Below the pieces are notes generated by a model. That model worked only from the letters and a program-made list of their open reading frames with translations. It did no database searches and was not told the DNA's origin. Made by a program: the position numbers and the translations under genes. A stretch of 64,000 bases of DNA from Streptomyces sp. NBC_00306 (GTDB lineage Bacteria > Actinomycetota > Actinomycetes > Streptomycetales > Streptomycetaceae), in the NCBI RefSeq assembly GCF_036169555.1, contig NZ_CP108032.1:6820001-6884000 (forward strand), written 5' to 3'. Positions 43,024 through 52,331 of this stretch are shown here, piece after piece (the stretch's first letter is position 1; every line of letters starts with the position of its first letter).

Positions 43024-44349
43024 GTGAGCGACGCGGGGGAGGACCGGGCAGGCACACGGCTGCCCGAGGGAGTGCCGCCGATGAGACCACGGTGGCTGCC
43101 GCGGATACCGGGCAGGCCTGATCAAGGGCCTTGGCGGCGCCGGTCCAACCAACTGCTGTACGTTCTCGCGCTGGCCGGGATGGGAGCGAGCCTCTGGGCG
43201 TTCTGGCTCACGCTGGAGGACATGGGCGAGAAGGCCGACAGCAAAGACCGGATCGCCGAAGCGTGCGCGGGACTTGTGGACGCCGATGCCGTGTTGTCGC
43301 TGCGAGGCGGGGTGGTCAGGACGCAAGCCGACAGCGGTGCGGACTCCGGGCTCCGTATCGACTCCCTGCCGAGCGCGTGCCGGATCTACGGGGTATCGGA
43401 GTCCGGACGATCGGACGGCCTCTTCTCACTCGTGGTCCGCGCGACGGCCGACGGTCGTCCCCTGCATGTCGTGGGCGACGAGAGCAGGCTGGAACCGTTC
43501 CAGAACCCGTTGGGCCGTGAGAGCGACGACGAGGATGTGACCCGCACGGCGGACCACGCGGAGCCCCACCCCCTGGGGGACGGCGCTCCGGGTGACTACC
43601 GCGACGACTCCGTGACGGTACGGGCGGTGTGCGCGTCGGGGAAGCCCGCAACTCTGTCGGTCACCGCCCGGGCCGACTACGAGGACGTGTCGGACCAGGA
43701 CCGCCGGACGCTCGCCGAGGTCGCCCACGGGTCGGCGGTGAAGGCCGCCGCTCGGCTGAAGTGCGACGCGAAGGTGTCTGCTCTTCCGGCGGAGTTGCCC
43801 ACGCCGGGACGGGAACTCGGCGACCCGACGTCCGCGAAGGCGTCCTGCGGTTGGTACCGGGGTTACCTGGGCCGTACGGACCGGGGGCGGCTGCCCGACC
43901 GCGTGCTGGAGGCACCGCTCGGTGCCAAGAGCTCCACGGAGTCGTGCCTGTTGGCGGTCAGCCCGACCGCCGTGGGCGAGATCGCCGACGATCTGAAGGG
44001 ATCGGACAGGGAGTTCGCCGAACCGGCGCTCACCCACTCTCCGTGGTGGATGAGGGCATCGTCGTTCCTCGGCACCGAGGCCGAGTCGGTGGGGCACTCG
44101 CTCTTCACCGACACCACCTTCCTGAAGCCGGGCACGGCCGGGGGTGACGAGGGTGCCGGCGTCTGGTGGGCCTCCTCCGTCTGCGACGGGCGGCCTGCCC
44201 TGCACGCGCTCACCGTGAGCTACACGTACGACGGCGTCGTGAGCGGGCAGATGGCCGCGCTACTGCGTGCGTACGTGGATGACGTGACCGAGCGCAGGGG
44301 GTGCACGGACGTCGTGTTCCCGCCGGCTTCGGTATTCGCGCCGAAGTAA
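43024..44349 (+). CDS. Membrane-anchored hypothetical protein
   Basis: A 441-residue protein, GTG start at 43024 with gagggggg upstream; ATG 43081 with gagggag is an alternative. A single transmembrane helix (about residues 40-62, LLYVLALAGMGASLWAFWL) places a large extracellular domain outside. Scattered Cys residues (EACAGL, SACRIYG, ASCGWY, ESCLLA) could form disulfides. No recognised domain. Confidence 0.7.
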   Translation: MSDAGEDRAGTRLPEGVPPMRPRWLPRIPGRPDQGPWRRRSNQLLYVLALAGMGASLWAFWLTLEDMGEKADSKDRIAEACAGLVDADAVLSLRGGVVRTQADSGADSGLRIDSLPSACRIYGVSESGRSDGLFSLVVRATADGRPLHVVGDESRLEPFQNPLGRESDDEDVTRTADHAEPHPLGDGAPGDYRDDSVTVRAVCASGKPATLSVTARADYEDVSDQDRRTLAEVAHGSAVKAAARLKCDAKVSALPAELPTPGRELGDPTSAKASCGWYRGYLGRTDRGRLPDRVLEAPLGAKSSTESCLLAVSPTAVGEIADDLKGSDREFAEPALTHSPWWMRASSFLGTEAESVGHSLFTDTTFLKPGTAGGDEGAGVWWASSVCDGRPALHALTVSYTYDGVVSGQMAALLRAYVDDVTERRGCTDVVFPPASVFAPK

Positions 44350-44439
44350 TGGGTGGCCTGGCGTGCCGGTTCCGGACGAGGACGGGGGCGACGGCACGCT
44401 ACGTATCAGCGGCACCTGCACCCGAGGTGGACACAGGAC

Positions 44440-45441
44440 ATGGACTGCACACGCTTCGCGGCTGAACTCATGGCCCAGGAAGAGTTTCCCGGATTCGCGC
44501 TTCACCCTCGCGACGCCTGGCTGGTGTGCGACGGAGCGTGCTGGCTGGTGGCCGAGCGGACGGGGGAGACCATCGTGGGGCGGGTCGACGAGGACTCCTC
44601 TCGTGTCCTCACTCGGCAGCGACGTTGGCCTTCGCCCCGGCCCGGACCAGGGCATGGATTCGCCTCCCCGCTCCCCGACGGCGGTCTCGCAGTCAGTGGC
44701 AGGGACGCCATCACCGTGTACGACGCGGACGGGTGGGTGCGCTGGACGTACAGCCACGACGCCTGGCCCGGCGAAGGGAACATCGGCTCCGGTGCGTGCG
44801 TCGCCGATGCATCGGGTCGCCTGCTGCTCGCCACGGTGTCGGGTCCGGCGGAGCCCGGCTCGTACCCGGGTGACCTGTGTATCGCCCTCGACCTGGCCGG
44901 TGGCCGGCGGGTGACGCAGACCGTGCTGCCGTCCGCCTCCTCGGGCTACACCTTTCAGCGGTCGCTGACCGATCCCTCGCAGGTGTTCCTCGACGCGGCG
45001 GGAGGCGACACGTTCCACTCCCTCGTCATCACGGTCGAGGACGACGCGCTCCGTGCGCAGCCGGTGGGTCTGGAGGACGAGCCGTTCGCCGGACTGAGCA
45101 GGGACGGTGCGTTTCTCAAGCTGGACGTGGGCGGGGAGTGGCTGAGCCGCTACGCCTCAGGGCAGGCCGATGTCAGCGTCGACGCGGAGGACGTGCTGCC
45201 CGAAGGCCTGCGTTTCGTCGGGTACCGTCCGGGCTTCCTGGACACGGACCGGGTGTTGGCCGCTGTCGGCAAGGAGCAGGACTCGCAGGACAATCGGCAC
45301 CTTGTCCTCGACGGTCGCACCCTGCAGCCCGTGGCCGAGGTGGACTACCCGGGCACCAATTGCTTCGACCCCCTGGCGCTGGGCGACGGCACGTGGCTGA
45401 CCGTGGAGGGTGACACCGTCCGGCGCTGGCGCACAGCCTGA
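44440..45441 (+). CDS. Hypothetical protein with repeated beta-strand pattern
   Basis: A 333-residue cytoplasmic protein. ATG at 44440 is supported by gaggtgg 9 nt upstream; the ORF extends upstream without support. Repeated blocks of the form DGxxAVSGRDAITVYDADG, VADASGRLLLATVSG and VTVEGDTVRRW suggest a beta-propeller, as in WD40-like proteins. Function unknown; co-directional with the preceding gene, 90 bp apart. Confidence 0.65.
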   Translation: MDCTRFAAELMAQEEFPGFALHPRDAWLVCDGACWLVAERTGETIVGRVDEDSSRVLTRQRRWPSPRPGPGHGFASPLPDGGLAVSGRDAITVYDADGWVRWTYSHDAWPGEGNIGSGACVADASGRLLLATVSGPAEPGSYPGDLCIALDLAGGRRVTQTVLPSASSGYTFQRSLTDPSQVFLDAAGGDTFHSLVITVEDDALRAQPVGLEDEPFAGLSRDGAFLKLDVGGEWLSRYASGQADVSVDAEDVLPEGLRFVGYRPGFLDTDRVLAAVGKEQDSQDNRHLVLDGRTLQPVAEVDYPGTNCFDPLALGDGTWLTVEGDTVRRWRTA

Positions 45442-45564
45442 CCCGGGGTACGCGTACGGCACCGGGAGCCCGAGAGGTGCCTGCTGCCGAGTTGCCGCTG
45501 GGCTCGCACCGTCACCGGCCCTGGCCCGTCCGGGCACTCCTGACCGCGCAGCCACCGGCAGCCC

Positions 45565-46809
45565 TCAGCCACCTACCGGCCCGCTCGAACTCGCCGACGG
45601 CGTGATCTCCTCGTGCCCCGGTACTCCGCCCGGCCCCGTCGGCAGCCCCGGCTTCGGAGGCGTTCGCCGCAGCCGGGAGAGCAGCGGTTCCGTCCAGCGC
45701 GCCGCCAGGGGGCCGAGGATCACCATGATCAGGACGTACGCCGTCGCGATCGGGCCGATACGGGGTTCGGTCGCGACCGCGAGGCCCGCGATCACGATCG
45801 AGAACTCGCCGCGGGCCACCAGCGCGCCGCCCGCCCGGAGCCGGCCGCGGGGCGCGATGCCCGCGCGGCGGGCCGCGTACCAGCCCGTCAGGATCTTGGT
45901 GGCCGCCGTGACCACCGCGAGCAGCAGCGCGGGCAGCAGGACCGGCGGGATCTCGGACGGGACCGTGGAGAGGCCGAAGAAGACGAAGAACACGGCCGCG
46001 AACAGGTCCCGCAGCGGGGTGAGGAGTTTGCGCGCGCCCTCGGCGACCTCGCCGGAGAGGGCTATGCCCACCAGGAACGCGCCGACCGCCGCCGAGACCT
46101 GCAGTTCCTGGGCAACTCCCGCCACCAGCAGGGTCAGGCCGAGGACGACCAGCAGCAGCATCTCGGGGTTGTCGGACGAGACCGCGCGGCTGATCAGCCT
46201 GCCGTGGCGGAGCGCGAGATGGAGGACGACGCCGACCGTGCCCAGCGCGATCAGCAGGGTGATGCTGCCGCCCGCGAGTCCCGCGCCCGCCAGCAGGGCG
46301 GTCAGCAGCGGCAGGTAGACGGCCATCGACAGGTCCTCGATCACCAGGACGCCCAGGATCACCGGTGTCTCGCGGTTGCCGAGACGGCCGAGGTCGGTCA
46401 GCACCTTCGCGATGACGCCGGACGACGAGATCCAGGTGACACCGGCGAGGGCCACGGCCGCCACGGGTCCCCAGCCGAGGATCAGGGCCGCGGCCGCGCC
46501 CGGCACGGCGTTGAGGACGAAGTCGACCGCGCCCGACGGGTACTGCGTCTTGAGGCTGCCGACGAGTTCGGACGCGCTGTACTCCAGTCCGAGCAGGAGG
46601 AGCAGCAGGATGACGCCGATCTCCGCGCCGACGGCGATGAAGTCCTCGCTGGCGCTGAGCGGCAGGAGCCCGCCCTGCCCGAAGGCGAGTCCCGCCAGGA
46701 GGTACAGGGGGATGGGGGAGAGGCCGATGCGGCCGGCGAAGCGGCCTATCAGCCCCAGGCCGAGGATGATCGCGCCGAGTTCGATCAGCAGGGTCGTCGT
46801 CTCGTGCAC
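45565..46809 (-). CDS. CPA2-family monovalent cation:proton antiporter
   Basis: A 414-residue membrane protein with 12-13 hydrophobic segments. GTG start at 46809 lies 2 nt after the stop of the RCK_C gene, with ggagg upstream. ELGAIILGLGLIGRFAGRIGLSPIPLYLLAGLAFG opens the Na+/H+ exchanger domain, and GNRETPVILGVLVIEDLSMAVYLPLL carries the acidic ion-binding ED pair. Such KefB/KhtU-like proteins exchange K+ or Na+ for H+. It should form a complex with the RCK_C regulator upstream. Confidence 0.9.
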   Translation of the reverse strand: MHETTTLLIELGAIILGLGLIGRFAGRIGLSPIPLYLLAGLAFGQGGLLPLSASEDFIAVGAEIGVILLLLLLGLEYSASELVGSLKTQYPSGAVDFVLNAVPGAAAALILGWGPVAAVALAGVTWISSSGVIAKVLTDLGRLGNRETPVILGVLVIEDLSMAVYLPLLTALLAGAGLAGGSITLLIALGTVGVVLHLALRHGRLISRAVSSDNPEMLLLVVLGLTLLVAGVAQELQVSAAVGAFLVGIALSGEVAEGARKLLTPLRDLFAAVFFVFFGLSTVPSEIPPVLLPALLLAVVTAATKILTGWYAARRAGIAPRGRLRAGGALVARGEFSIVIAGLAVATEPRIGPIATAYVLIMVILGPLAARWTEPLLSRLRRTPPKPGLPTGPGGVPGHEEITPSASSSGPVGG

Positions 46810-46811
46810 GG

Positions 46812-47282
46812 TCAGCCTCCGGCGATGATCTCGACAAGGGCGTCGACGCCCTCGCGCGTGCCGACCGCGACGAGCGTGTCGCCCGCCGCGAAACGGAAGT
46901 CGGGTCCGGGGGAGGGATGCGCACCGGTACGGCGGAGCACCGCGACGATCGACGCGCCGGTGCGGGTGCGGGCCTGGGTGTCGCCGAGGAGCCGTCCTGC
47001 GTACGGCGACCGGATGCCGACCGGGATGTGCTCGGTGACCAGGTCGATGCCGTCGGTCCGTACGGCGTCGATGGGCGCCGGGTCGATCAGATGGGCGAGG
47101 GCGGTGGCCTCGTCCGACGAGAGCGGGACGGACAGCAGACACGCGTCGGGGTCGTCGGGGGCGAAGAAGCCGAGGAAGCGCCGTCCGTCGTGGTGGACGA
47201 CGACGGATATGTGCCGGCCCGCCTCGGTCGTGAAGTCGTACTGCGTACCGACTCCCGGCAATGAGGTACGACGGGTGCCCAT
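46812..47282 (-). CDS. TrkA-C (RCK_C) domain regulatory subunit of the antiporter
   Basis: A 156-residue cytoplasmic protein, start MGTRRTSLPGVG at 47282 with gggaggcg. The N-terminal 70 residues form a KhtS/KhtT-like domain; residues 85-155 (IPVGIRSPYAGRLLGDTQARTRTGASIVAVLRRTG... FRFAAGDTLVAVGTREGV) match RCK_C, which senses nucleotides or ions. Encoded 2 nt before the antiporter, as in KhtTU systems. Confidence 0.88.
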   Translation of the reverse strand: MGTRRTSLPGVGTQYDFTTEAGRHISVVVHHDGRRFLGFFAPDDPDACLLSVPLSSDEATALAHLIDPAPIDAVRTDGIDLVTEHIPVGIRSPYAGRLLGDTQARTRTGASIVAVLRRTGAHPSPGPDFRFAAGDTLVAVGTREGVDALVEIIAGG

Positions 47283-47447
47283 GCTCGCCTCCCATGGCGT
47301 TGGCCGGCCCCCACCGAGGACGGGGTGGGCCGTGATGTCCGAGAGTTCGAACAGTCTACGTAAGCCGATCGATCCCGGCCCGTGTGGCATCTCCCGGGCC
47401 GGGGCGGCTGACCTGCGGCTCTCGGTACCTCCCGGTCGACCCGGCCG

Positions 47448-48713
47448 CTATCGGCGGGAGCAGCGCAGCTGCTCCGGGTCGACGGCGTCGGCCATCACCG
47501 GCATCCCCGCGTCGCCGGGGTGCAGATGGTCTCCGCTGTCGTACGCGGGCAGGATCCGGGACGGGCGGGCGGGGTCACGGACGGCCGCGTCGAAGTCGAC
47601 GACCTCGTCGAACGCCCCGCTCTCCCGTACGAAGGCGTTGACCTCCTGCCGCAGCGCCTCGCCGCTGGGGCTCCACTCACGCCAGCCCTCGTACGGCATG
47701 ACGGTCGCGCCGACCACGCAGATTCCGGCGGCGTGCGCGCGGTCGATGATCTGCCGGTAGCCCGCGATGAGGGCGGCGGCGGTGGGCGCGGGGGTCGCCT
47801 TGAGGTCGTTGACGCCTTCGAGCAGGAACACGGTGTGCAGCCCGCGCTGCGACAGGACGTCACGGTCGAGGCGCTTGAGGGCGCTCTGGCCCGAGCCGTC
47901 GCTGAGGACCTTGTTGCCGGAGATCCCTTCGTTGGCCACACCCTTGATCCGCGTGCGGGGATCGGCGGCGAGCCTGCGGGCGAGGAAGTCGGGCCAGCGG
48001 CGGTTGGTGTCGGCCGTCGACGAGGCGCCGTCGGTGATCGAGTCGCCGAGCGTGGCCACGGCGCCGGTGCCGCGCCGGGCGTTCACGACGGCGGCGTCGA
48101 GATAGAACCAGGAGGTGGCGCGGTCGGTGTACGCGGTGGCCGCCTCGTCCGGCGCGTGGTCGCCCGAAGGGGCGATCCAGGAGGTCTGGAGCGCCATCTT
48201 GTGACCGGTGGCGGGACCGCTCGCCTGCCGCACGTACAGACTGACCGCGAGATCGGCCTGCGGGCGGAGCGTGCCGCGCAGCGGGTCGCTGTAGACGGAC
48301 GCGCCGGGCGCCAGGGTGACGGTGGGGGAGCCGCCGAAGCTGAGCTGCCGATTGCTGCCGGGCACCAGCGCCGCGCCGGTGGACCGCAGGCCGGCGTACG
48401 CCCGGCCGAAGGTCACGGGCCGGGTGCCGAAGGTGTTGGAGAGCCGGATGCGCAGTCCCTCGCCGCCCACGCTGGTACGGACGATGAGGCGGTAGGTGCG
48501 CTCCTGGAGGGCGGTGGGGCTGACGAGGTCCGTACTGGCGGCCCAGGTGACGACGGGCGTGGGGCGCGAGATACCGGGCACGGCATCGGCGCCCGGGACT
48601 GCCGGGGCCGCCCCGATCAGGGCGCCGGTCGCCAGCACGGCTGTGGTGAGGTGCAGGGCCCGGGTGCGCGGCCGTAACCGGGATCTGGGGGTGGTGGGCG
48701 GGGTGGTGTTCAT
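47448..48713 (-). CDS. Secreted SGNH/GDSL hydrolase
   Basis: A 421-residue esterase. Start MNTTPPTTPRS at 48713 with gggagga upstream. The signal peptide covers about residues 1-45. The SGNH blocks are present: VATLGDSITDGASS (Ser), NEGISGNK (Gly), EGVNDL (Asn) and DHLHPGD (Asp/His). An N-terminal beta domain (60-200) precedes the hydrolase. It probably deacylates or de-esterifies extracellular polysaccharides or lipids. Confidence 0.88.
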   Translation of the reverse strand: MNTTPPTTPRSRLRPRTRALHLTTAVLATGALIGAAPAVPGADAVPGISRPTPVVTWAASTDLVSPTALQERTYRLIVRTSVGGEGLRIRLSNTFGTRPVTFGRAYAGLRSTGAALVPGSNRQLSFGGSPTVTLAPGASVYSDPLRGTLRPQADLAVSLYVRQASGPATGHKMALQTSWIAPSGDHAPDEAATAYTDRATSWFYLDAAVVNARRGTGAVATLGDSITDGASSTADTNRRWPDFLARRLAADPRTRIKGVANEGISGNKVLSDGSGQSALKRLDRDVLSQRGLHTVFLLEGVNDLKATPAPTAAALIAGYRQIIDRAHAAGICVVGATVMPYEGWREWSPSGEALRQEVNAFVRESGAFDEVVDFDAAVRDPARPSRILPAYDSGDHLHPGDAGMPVMADAVDPEQLRCSRR

Positions 48714-48885
48714 GTGCCGGGGTTCCTCCCTTGCGGCGCGGGACCCGTCGGGCCCCGGGGCGACGGCATGGGCATGAGACGGAAGGCATGAACATGCCAT
48801 TGATGGTGCAGGGGTCATTCACTCCCGGTCGGGTGCGCGGTGTCCAGACCGCCTGGGGCCGCACCCGACCTGCGGTGAACTCCCT

Positions 48886-48905
48886 TACTGAGTAACGGGG
48901 TTACT
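48886..48905. promoter_or_regulatory. Overlapping palindromes upstream of DUF574 methyltransferase
   Basis: ttactgagtaa (48886-48896) and agtaacggggttact (48891-48905) share a central half-site, giving three alternating TTACT/AGTAA half-sites. They lie 81 bp before the methyltransferase start. Candidate operator. Confidence 0.4.
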
Positions 48906-48985
48906 TGCCGGAGGGCACGCCTCCTGGGATGATCACCGATCGTTGAACCCTTGACCTGAGCACCTCCGCCCCCAAGGAGCCTCGT

Positions 48986-49798
48986 ATGACCGGGACCGAG
49001 CCGACCAGCCCCAGGATCGACACCAGCAAGCCGCATCCTGCCCGTGTGTACGACTGGTTCCTGGGCGGCAAGGACAACTACCCGGTGGACGAGGAACTCG
49101 GCCGCCAGATCATGAGCATCGATGCGCGCGCCAAGCATGTCGCCCGGACGAACCGCTGGTTCATGCAACGCGTCACCCGCTGGCTGGCGGGGGAGGCGGG
49201 AATCACTCAGTACCTCGACGTCGGCACCGGCATTCCCACCGAGCCGAATCTGCACCAGATAGCCCAGGGCATCGCCCCCGAGGCGCGCGTGGTCTACACG
49301 GACAACGACCCCATCGTGCTGACGCACGCGGAGGCGTTGCTGCGCAGCACCCCGGCGGGCGTCACCGACTACATCCAGGCCGACGTCCGCGAGCCCGAGC
49401 TCATCCTCGAACAGGCCCGGAAGGTCCTGGACTTCGACCGGCCCGTCGCCCTGTCGCTGGTGGCACTCCTGCACTTCGTCGGCGACGCCGACCGCCCGTA
49501 CGACCTGGTCGGCCGGCTCGTTGACGCGCTGCCGTCGGGCAGCTTTCTCGTACTGTCGCAGCTCACCTCCGACTTCGACCCGGAGGCGGTCCAGCGCGGA
49601 GTCCAGATGTACGCCGCCGGCGGAGTCACCCTCGCGCCCCGCACGCAGGCCGAGATCGCGCGCTTCTTCGAAGGTCTCGACGTGGTCGAGCCGGGAATCG
49701 TCCAGCTCACCCGGTGGCATCCGGAACTCGCCGTCGACGAGGCGGCCGAGGGGAACGAAGGGGCGTCGCTGTACGCGGCGGTGGGGCGCAAGCCGTAG
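48986..49798 (+). CDS. DUF574-type SAM-dependent methyltransferase
   Basis: A 270-residue protein with ggagcc before the ATG. RIDTSKPHPARVYDWFLGGKDNYPVDEELG (about 10-38) is the hallmark of the DUF574 group, which is much expanded in Streptomyces. YLDVGTGIPTEPNLHQIAQ (about 76-94) is the SAM-binding loop. Target unknown. Confidence 0.9.
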   Translation: MTGTEPTSPRIDTSKPHPARVYDWFLGGKDNYPVDEELGRQIMSIDARAKHVARTNRWFMQRVTRWLAGEAGITQYLDVGTGIPTEPNLHQIAQGIAPEARVVYTDNDPIVLTHAEALLRSTPAGVTDYIQADVREPELILEQARKVLDFDRPVALSLVALLHFVGDADRPYDLVGRLVDALPSGSFLVLSQLTSDFDPEAVQRGVQMYAAGGVTLAPRTQAEIARFFEGLDVVEPGIVQLTRWHPELAVDEAAEGNEGASLYAAVGRKP

Positions 49799-49869
49799 CG
49801 GGCGCGCCGAACTCGTGTCTCCCGACCGTCCGGAGGGTGGGGGAGTCGCGTGCCGGGAAGGCAGGATGC

Positions 49870-50031
49870 ATGGGCATCTTCCGTCGACGTCGCCGGTCCA
49901 CGTCACCCGGCGACCGACAGCAGCGCTAGCGGATCAGCGTGGAACAGGGGAACGGTGACTACGCGCGCGTTCTCGACGAGAGCGGCGCCGTGGCCGGCCT
50001 CTGGCTCGAGAAACCCGCACCACGCCCATGA
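49870..50031 (+). pseudogene. Short ORF interrupted by an in-frame amber codon
   Basis: The frame begins MGIFRRRRRSTSPGDRQQR, meets TAG at 49927-49929, then continues RISVEQGNGDYARVLDESGA and LWLEKPAPRP to TGA at 50029. Both parts look protein-like and codon use fits Streptomyces, so this is probably a 53-residue gene with one nonsense change. gaaggcagga lies before the ATG. Readthrough or a sequencing error are alternatives. Confidence 0.4.
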
Positions 50032-50038
50032 CACCTTG

Positions 50039-50611
50039 ATGATCGACGCCCTGCTCCACAAGCTGGACCAGCCCGCTCTGATGGGTGAGGCTCATCGTGT
50101 CGTCGCCAACACGGTCGACGGCAAGGGCGGATTGTTCGTCATGTTCGGCGGCCGGCGCGCCCCCGGTGAGCCCGAGCCCGCGCCGTTCGCGCACGACGAG
50201 GGCTTCGCCGGTGGCGAAGGAGCGGCCGCCGGCCGATCGTTGATGATCAACGGCCACCGGTACCCGCTGCACGAGGAGTTCGAACCCTTCCGCCGGGACG
50301 CGGCGGCGGGCAGGATCGCGCTGCTCAGAACGACGATCTCCGGCCTGACCATGGGCGACCGGATGCGGCTGTTCGACGTCGTGGCGGCCGTCTTCGGCGA
50401 GGACTGTCCCGAGACCCGCGCGGTGGTCGGCGCGGGCTTCCACTGCCTCACCTGCTTCCAGGGCTACTCGGCGATGGTCATCCAGGTCCGCGATCATCTG
50501 CGCAACGGTGGACGGTCGAACCTGCGGGACATCACCGAGTGCCGTGAATGCGGAGGGACGGACGCGGTCTGGGTCTACCGGCCGCCCGCGGAGGCGGCAC
50601 CGACTCAGTAG
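50039..50611 (+). CDS. Hypothetical protein with C-terminal Cys pairs
   Basis: A 190-residue protein starting MIDALLHKLDQ at 50039, 8 nt after the preceding short ORF; an upstream GTG at 49955 is possible but would overlap that ORF in another frame. Two Cys pairs (CLTCFQGY near 140; ECRECGGTDAVWVYRP near 170) look like a zinc ribbon. No known function. Confidence 0.6.
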   Translation: MIDALLHKLDQPALMGEAHRVVANTVDGKGGLFVMFGGRRAPGEPEPAPFAHDEGFAGGEGAAAGRSLMINGHRYPLHEEFEPFRRDAAAGRIALLRTTISGLTMGDRMRLFDVVAAVFGEDCPETRAVVGAGFHCLTCFQGYSAMVIQVRDHLRNGGRSNLRDITECRECGGTDAVWVYRPPAEAAPTQ

Positions 50612-50681
50612 CCGGTGCCGCCCGGCCGGGCCGGCCGAACGGGTCGGCCGGCTCGTTCAGCCGGCTCCCGCCTGTCGCGGG

Positions 50682-52160
50682 TCAGCGGGTGAGCAACGCC
50701 GGCGTCGCCCGCTCCAGCACCTCCGAGACCCGCTCCCATGTCTCCATGTCCCTTTCCACCGGCGGAAGGTGGGCAGCGCGGCCGCCCTGCCAGCGGCCCG
50801 CCAGCGCCACCGGGTCCTCGCCCGAGGCCGCTGCCGCCGCCAGCGCCGCCGCTCCCACGGCGACCAGCTCCTCGCTCTCGGGGATCAGCAGGGGCCGTCC
50901 GGAGAGGCGGCGTACGGTCTCCACCCAGTACCTGCCCCGCGCTCCGCCGCCCACCAGACGCAGTGGGCGCGACGCGACGTCCGCGTCCGCCGGGTCCGTA
51001 CCGCAGGCGCGCAGCACCTCGTCGAGGGCCCGCAGCACGGTCACGACAGCGCCCTCGTAGGCCGCTCCGAGGATCTGCTGGCGGCTGGTGGTGTGCCGCA
51101 GTCCGGTCAGGAGTCCGGAGGCAGCGGGCAGATCGGGTGTCCGCTCCCCGTCGAGGTACGGCAGCAGGACCACCTCGCCGCCCGCCTCCGCCGTGTCCCG
51201 GCTCAGGCCGAACAGGGTGGCGATCCGGTCGACGGCCTGGGTGCAGTTCAGGGTGCAGGCCAGCGGGAGGTACGTGCCGTCGGCGGCGGCGAAGCCCGCG
51301 AGGACCGCTGAGGCGGGCCGGGTGCGGGTCGCCGCGAACACCGTGCCCGACGTGCCGAGGCTCAGGGCCGGATGGTCGAGCAGCCCCGCGCCGCCGAGCC
51401 CCAGCCCGACGGCCGCGGCCATGTTGTCCCCGGTGCCGGCGGCGACCGCGATGCCCGCGGGCAGTCCGAGGTCGTCGGCCGCCGCGTCGATGAGTGAGCC
51501 GACACGGGTGGCGCCGGTCTCCGCGACCTCGGGCAGCAGATCCGCCTCCAGTCCGACGAGCTCCAGCAGCCGCGGGTCGTAGGCGCCGGTCGCGGTGGAG
51601 TACCAGCAGGTCCCCGAGGCGTCGCCGGGGTCGGTGGCGGCGGTGCCGGACAGCCGTTCGGTGAGGAAGTCGTGGGGGAGGCGCACGGCGGCGGTGGCCT
51701 TCGCGGCGCGCGGCTCGTTCTCCCGCAGCCACTGCCACTTCGCGGCGGTCATCGAGGCGACGGGCACCGAGCCGGTACGGGCGGTCCAGGCCTCCGGGCC
51801 GCCGAGCGCCTCCGTGAGCGCGGCGGCCTGCGGGGCCGAACGGGTGTCGTTCCACAGCAGCGCCGGGCGCACGGGACGGCCGCTGCTGTCCAGGACGACC
51901 AGACCGTGCTGCTGTCCGGCGACCGCGATGCCCGTCACGGTGGAGGCGGACACGCCGGACTCCCGCAGCCCGATGGCCACCGCCTCGCGCAGGGCGTTCC
52001 ACCAGACCTCGGGGTCGGTCTCGCGAGCGCCGTGGTCGCCGCTGACCTGATGGGCCGCGCGGCCGACGGCGAGTGTCCTGCCGCTGGCCGCTTCGATGAA
52101 CGCCGCCTTGGTGGACTGGGTCGAGCTGTCCACGCCGATGACGACAGCCTGCGTCGGCAT
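50682..52160 (-). CDS. xylB: Xylulokinase
   Basis: A 492-residue FGGY-family kinase. Start MPTQAVVIGVDSSTQSTKAAF at 52160 with gtggagg upstream. The N-terminal phosphate-1 motif GVDSSTQSTK, GIAVAGQQHGLVVLD, WNDTRS, ALSLGTSGTVFA and LRLVGGGARGRYW are all in place. It phosphorylates D-xylulose to xylulose 5-phosphate. It is divergent from xylA over a 171-bp region that is unusually AT-rich near 52205-52320 and probably holds the xylose operators. Confidence 0.95.
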   Translation of the reverse strand: MPTQAVVIGVDSSTQSTKAAFIEAASGRTLAVGRAAHQVSGDHGARETDPEVWWNALREAVAIGLRESGVSASTVTGIAVAGQQHGLVVLDSSGRPVRPALLWNDTRSAPQAAALTEALGGPEAWTARTGSVPVASMTAAKWQWLRENEPRAAKATAAVRLPHDFLTERLSGTAATDPGDASGTCWYSTATGAYDPRLLELVGLEADLLPEVAETGATRVGSLIDAAADDLGLPAGIAVAAGTGDNMAAAVGLGLGGAGLLDHPALSLGTSGTVFAATRTRPASAVLAGFAAADGTYLPLACTLNCTQAVDRIATLFGLSRDTAEAGGEVVLLPYLDGERTPDLPAASGLLTGLRHTTSRQQILGAAYEGAVVTVLRALDEVLRACGTDPADADVASRPLRLVGGGARGRYWVETVRRLSGRPLLIPESEELVAVGAAALAAAAASGEDPVALAGRWQGGRAAHLPPVERDMETWERVSEVLERATPALLTR

Positions 52161-52331
52161 TGCCTCCACCTCTCCGTCCGGGACCGGTCCCGTCCAGGGC
52201 CTATTTGGCCGTGGGAGAAACAAATTACGTCAACCCATCGCCGGGGAACAGGTGTTGCGGGGCTTCAGAGATCGGCGGGGGAAGTGCATTATTAGTAAGG
52301 CCAGAAAACAAACTGTGGATCGAAGGCGGTC
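52161..52331. promoter_or_regulatory. xylA-xylB divergent promoter region
   Basis: 171 bp of locally low GC. Candidate elements are aacaaattacgtcaac (52219-52234), which includes a TTACGT-like box, and attattagtaagg (about 52289-52301). No perfect palindrome is seen. The ROK regulator downstream of xylA is the likely binder. Confidence 0.5.
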
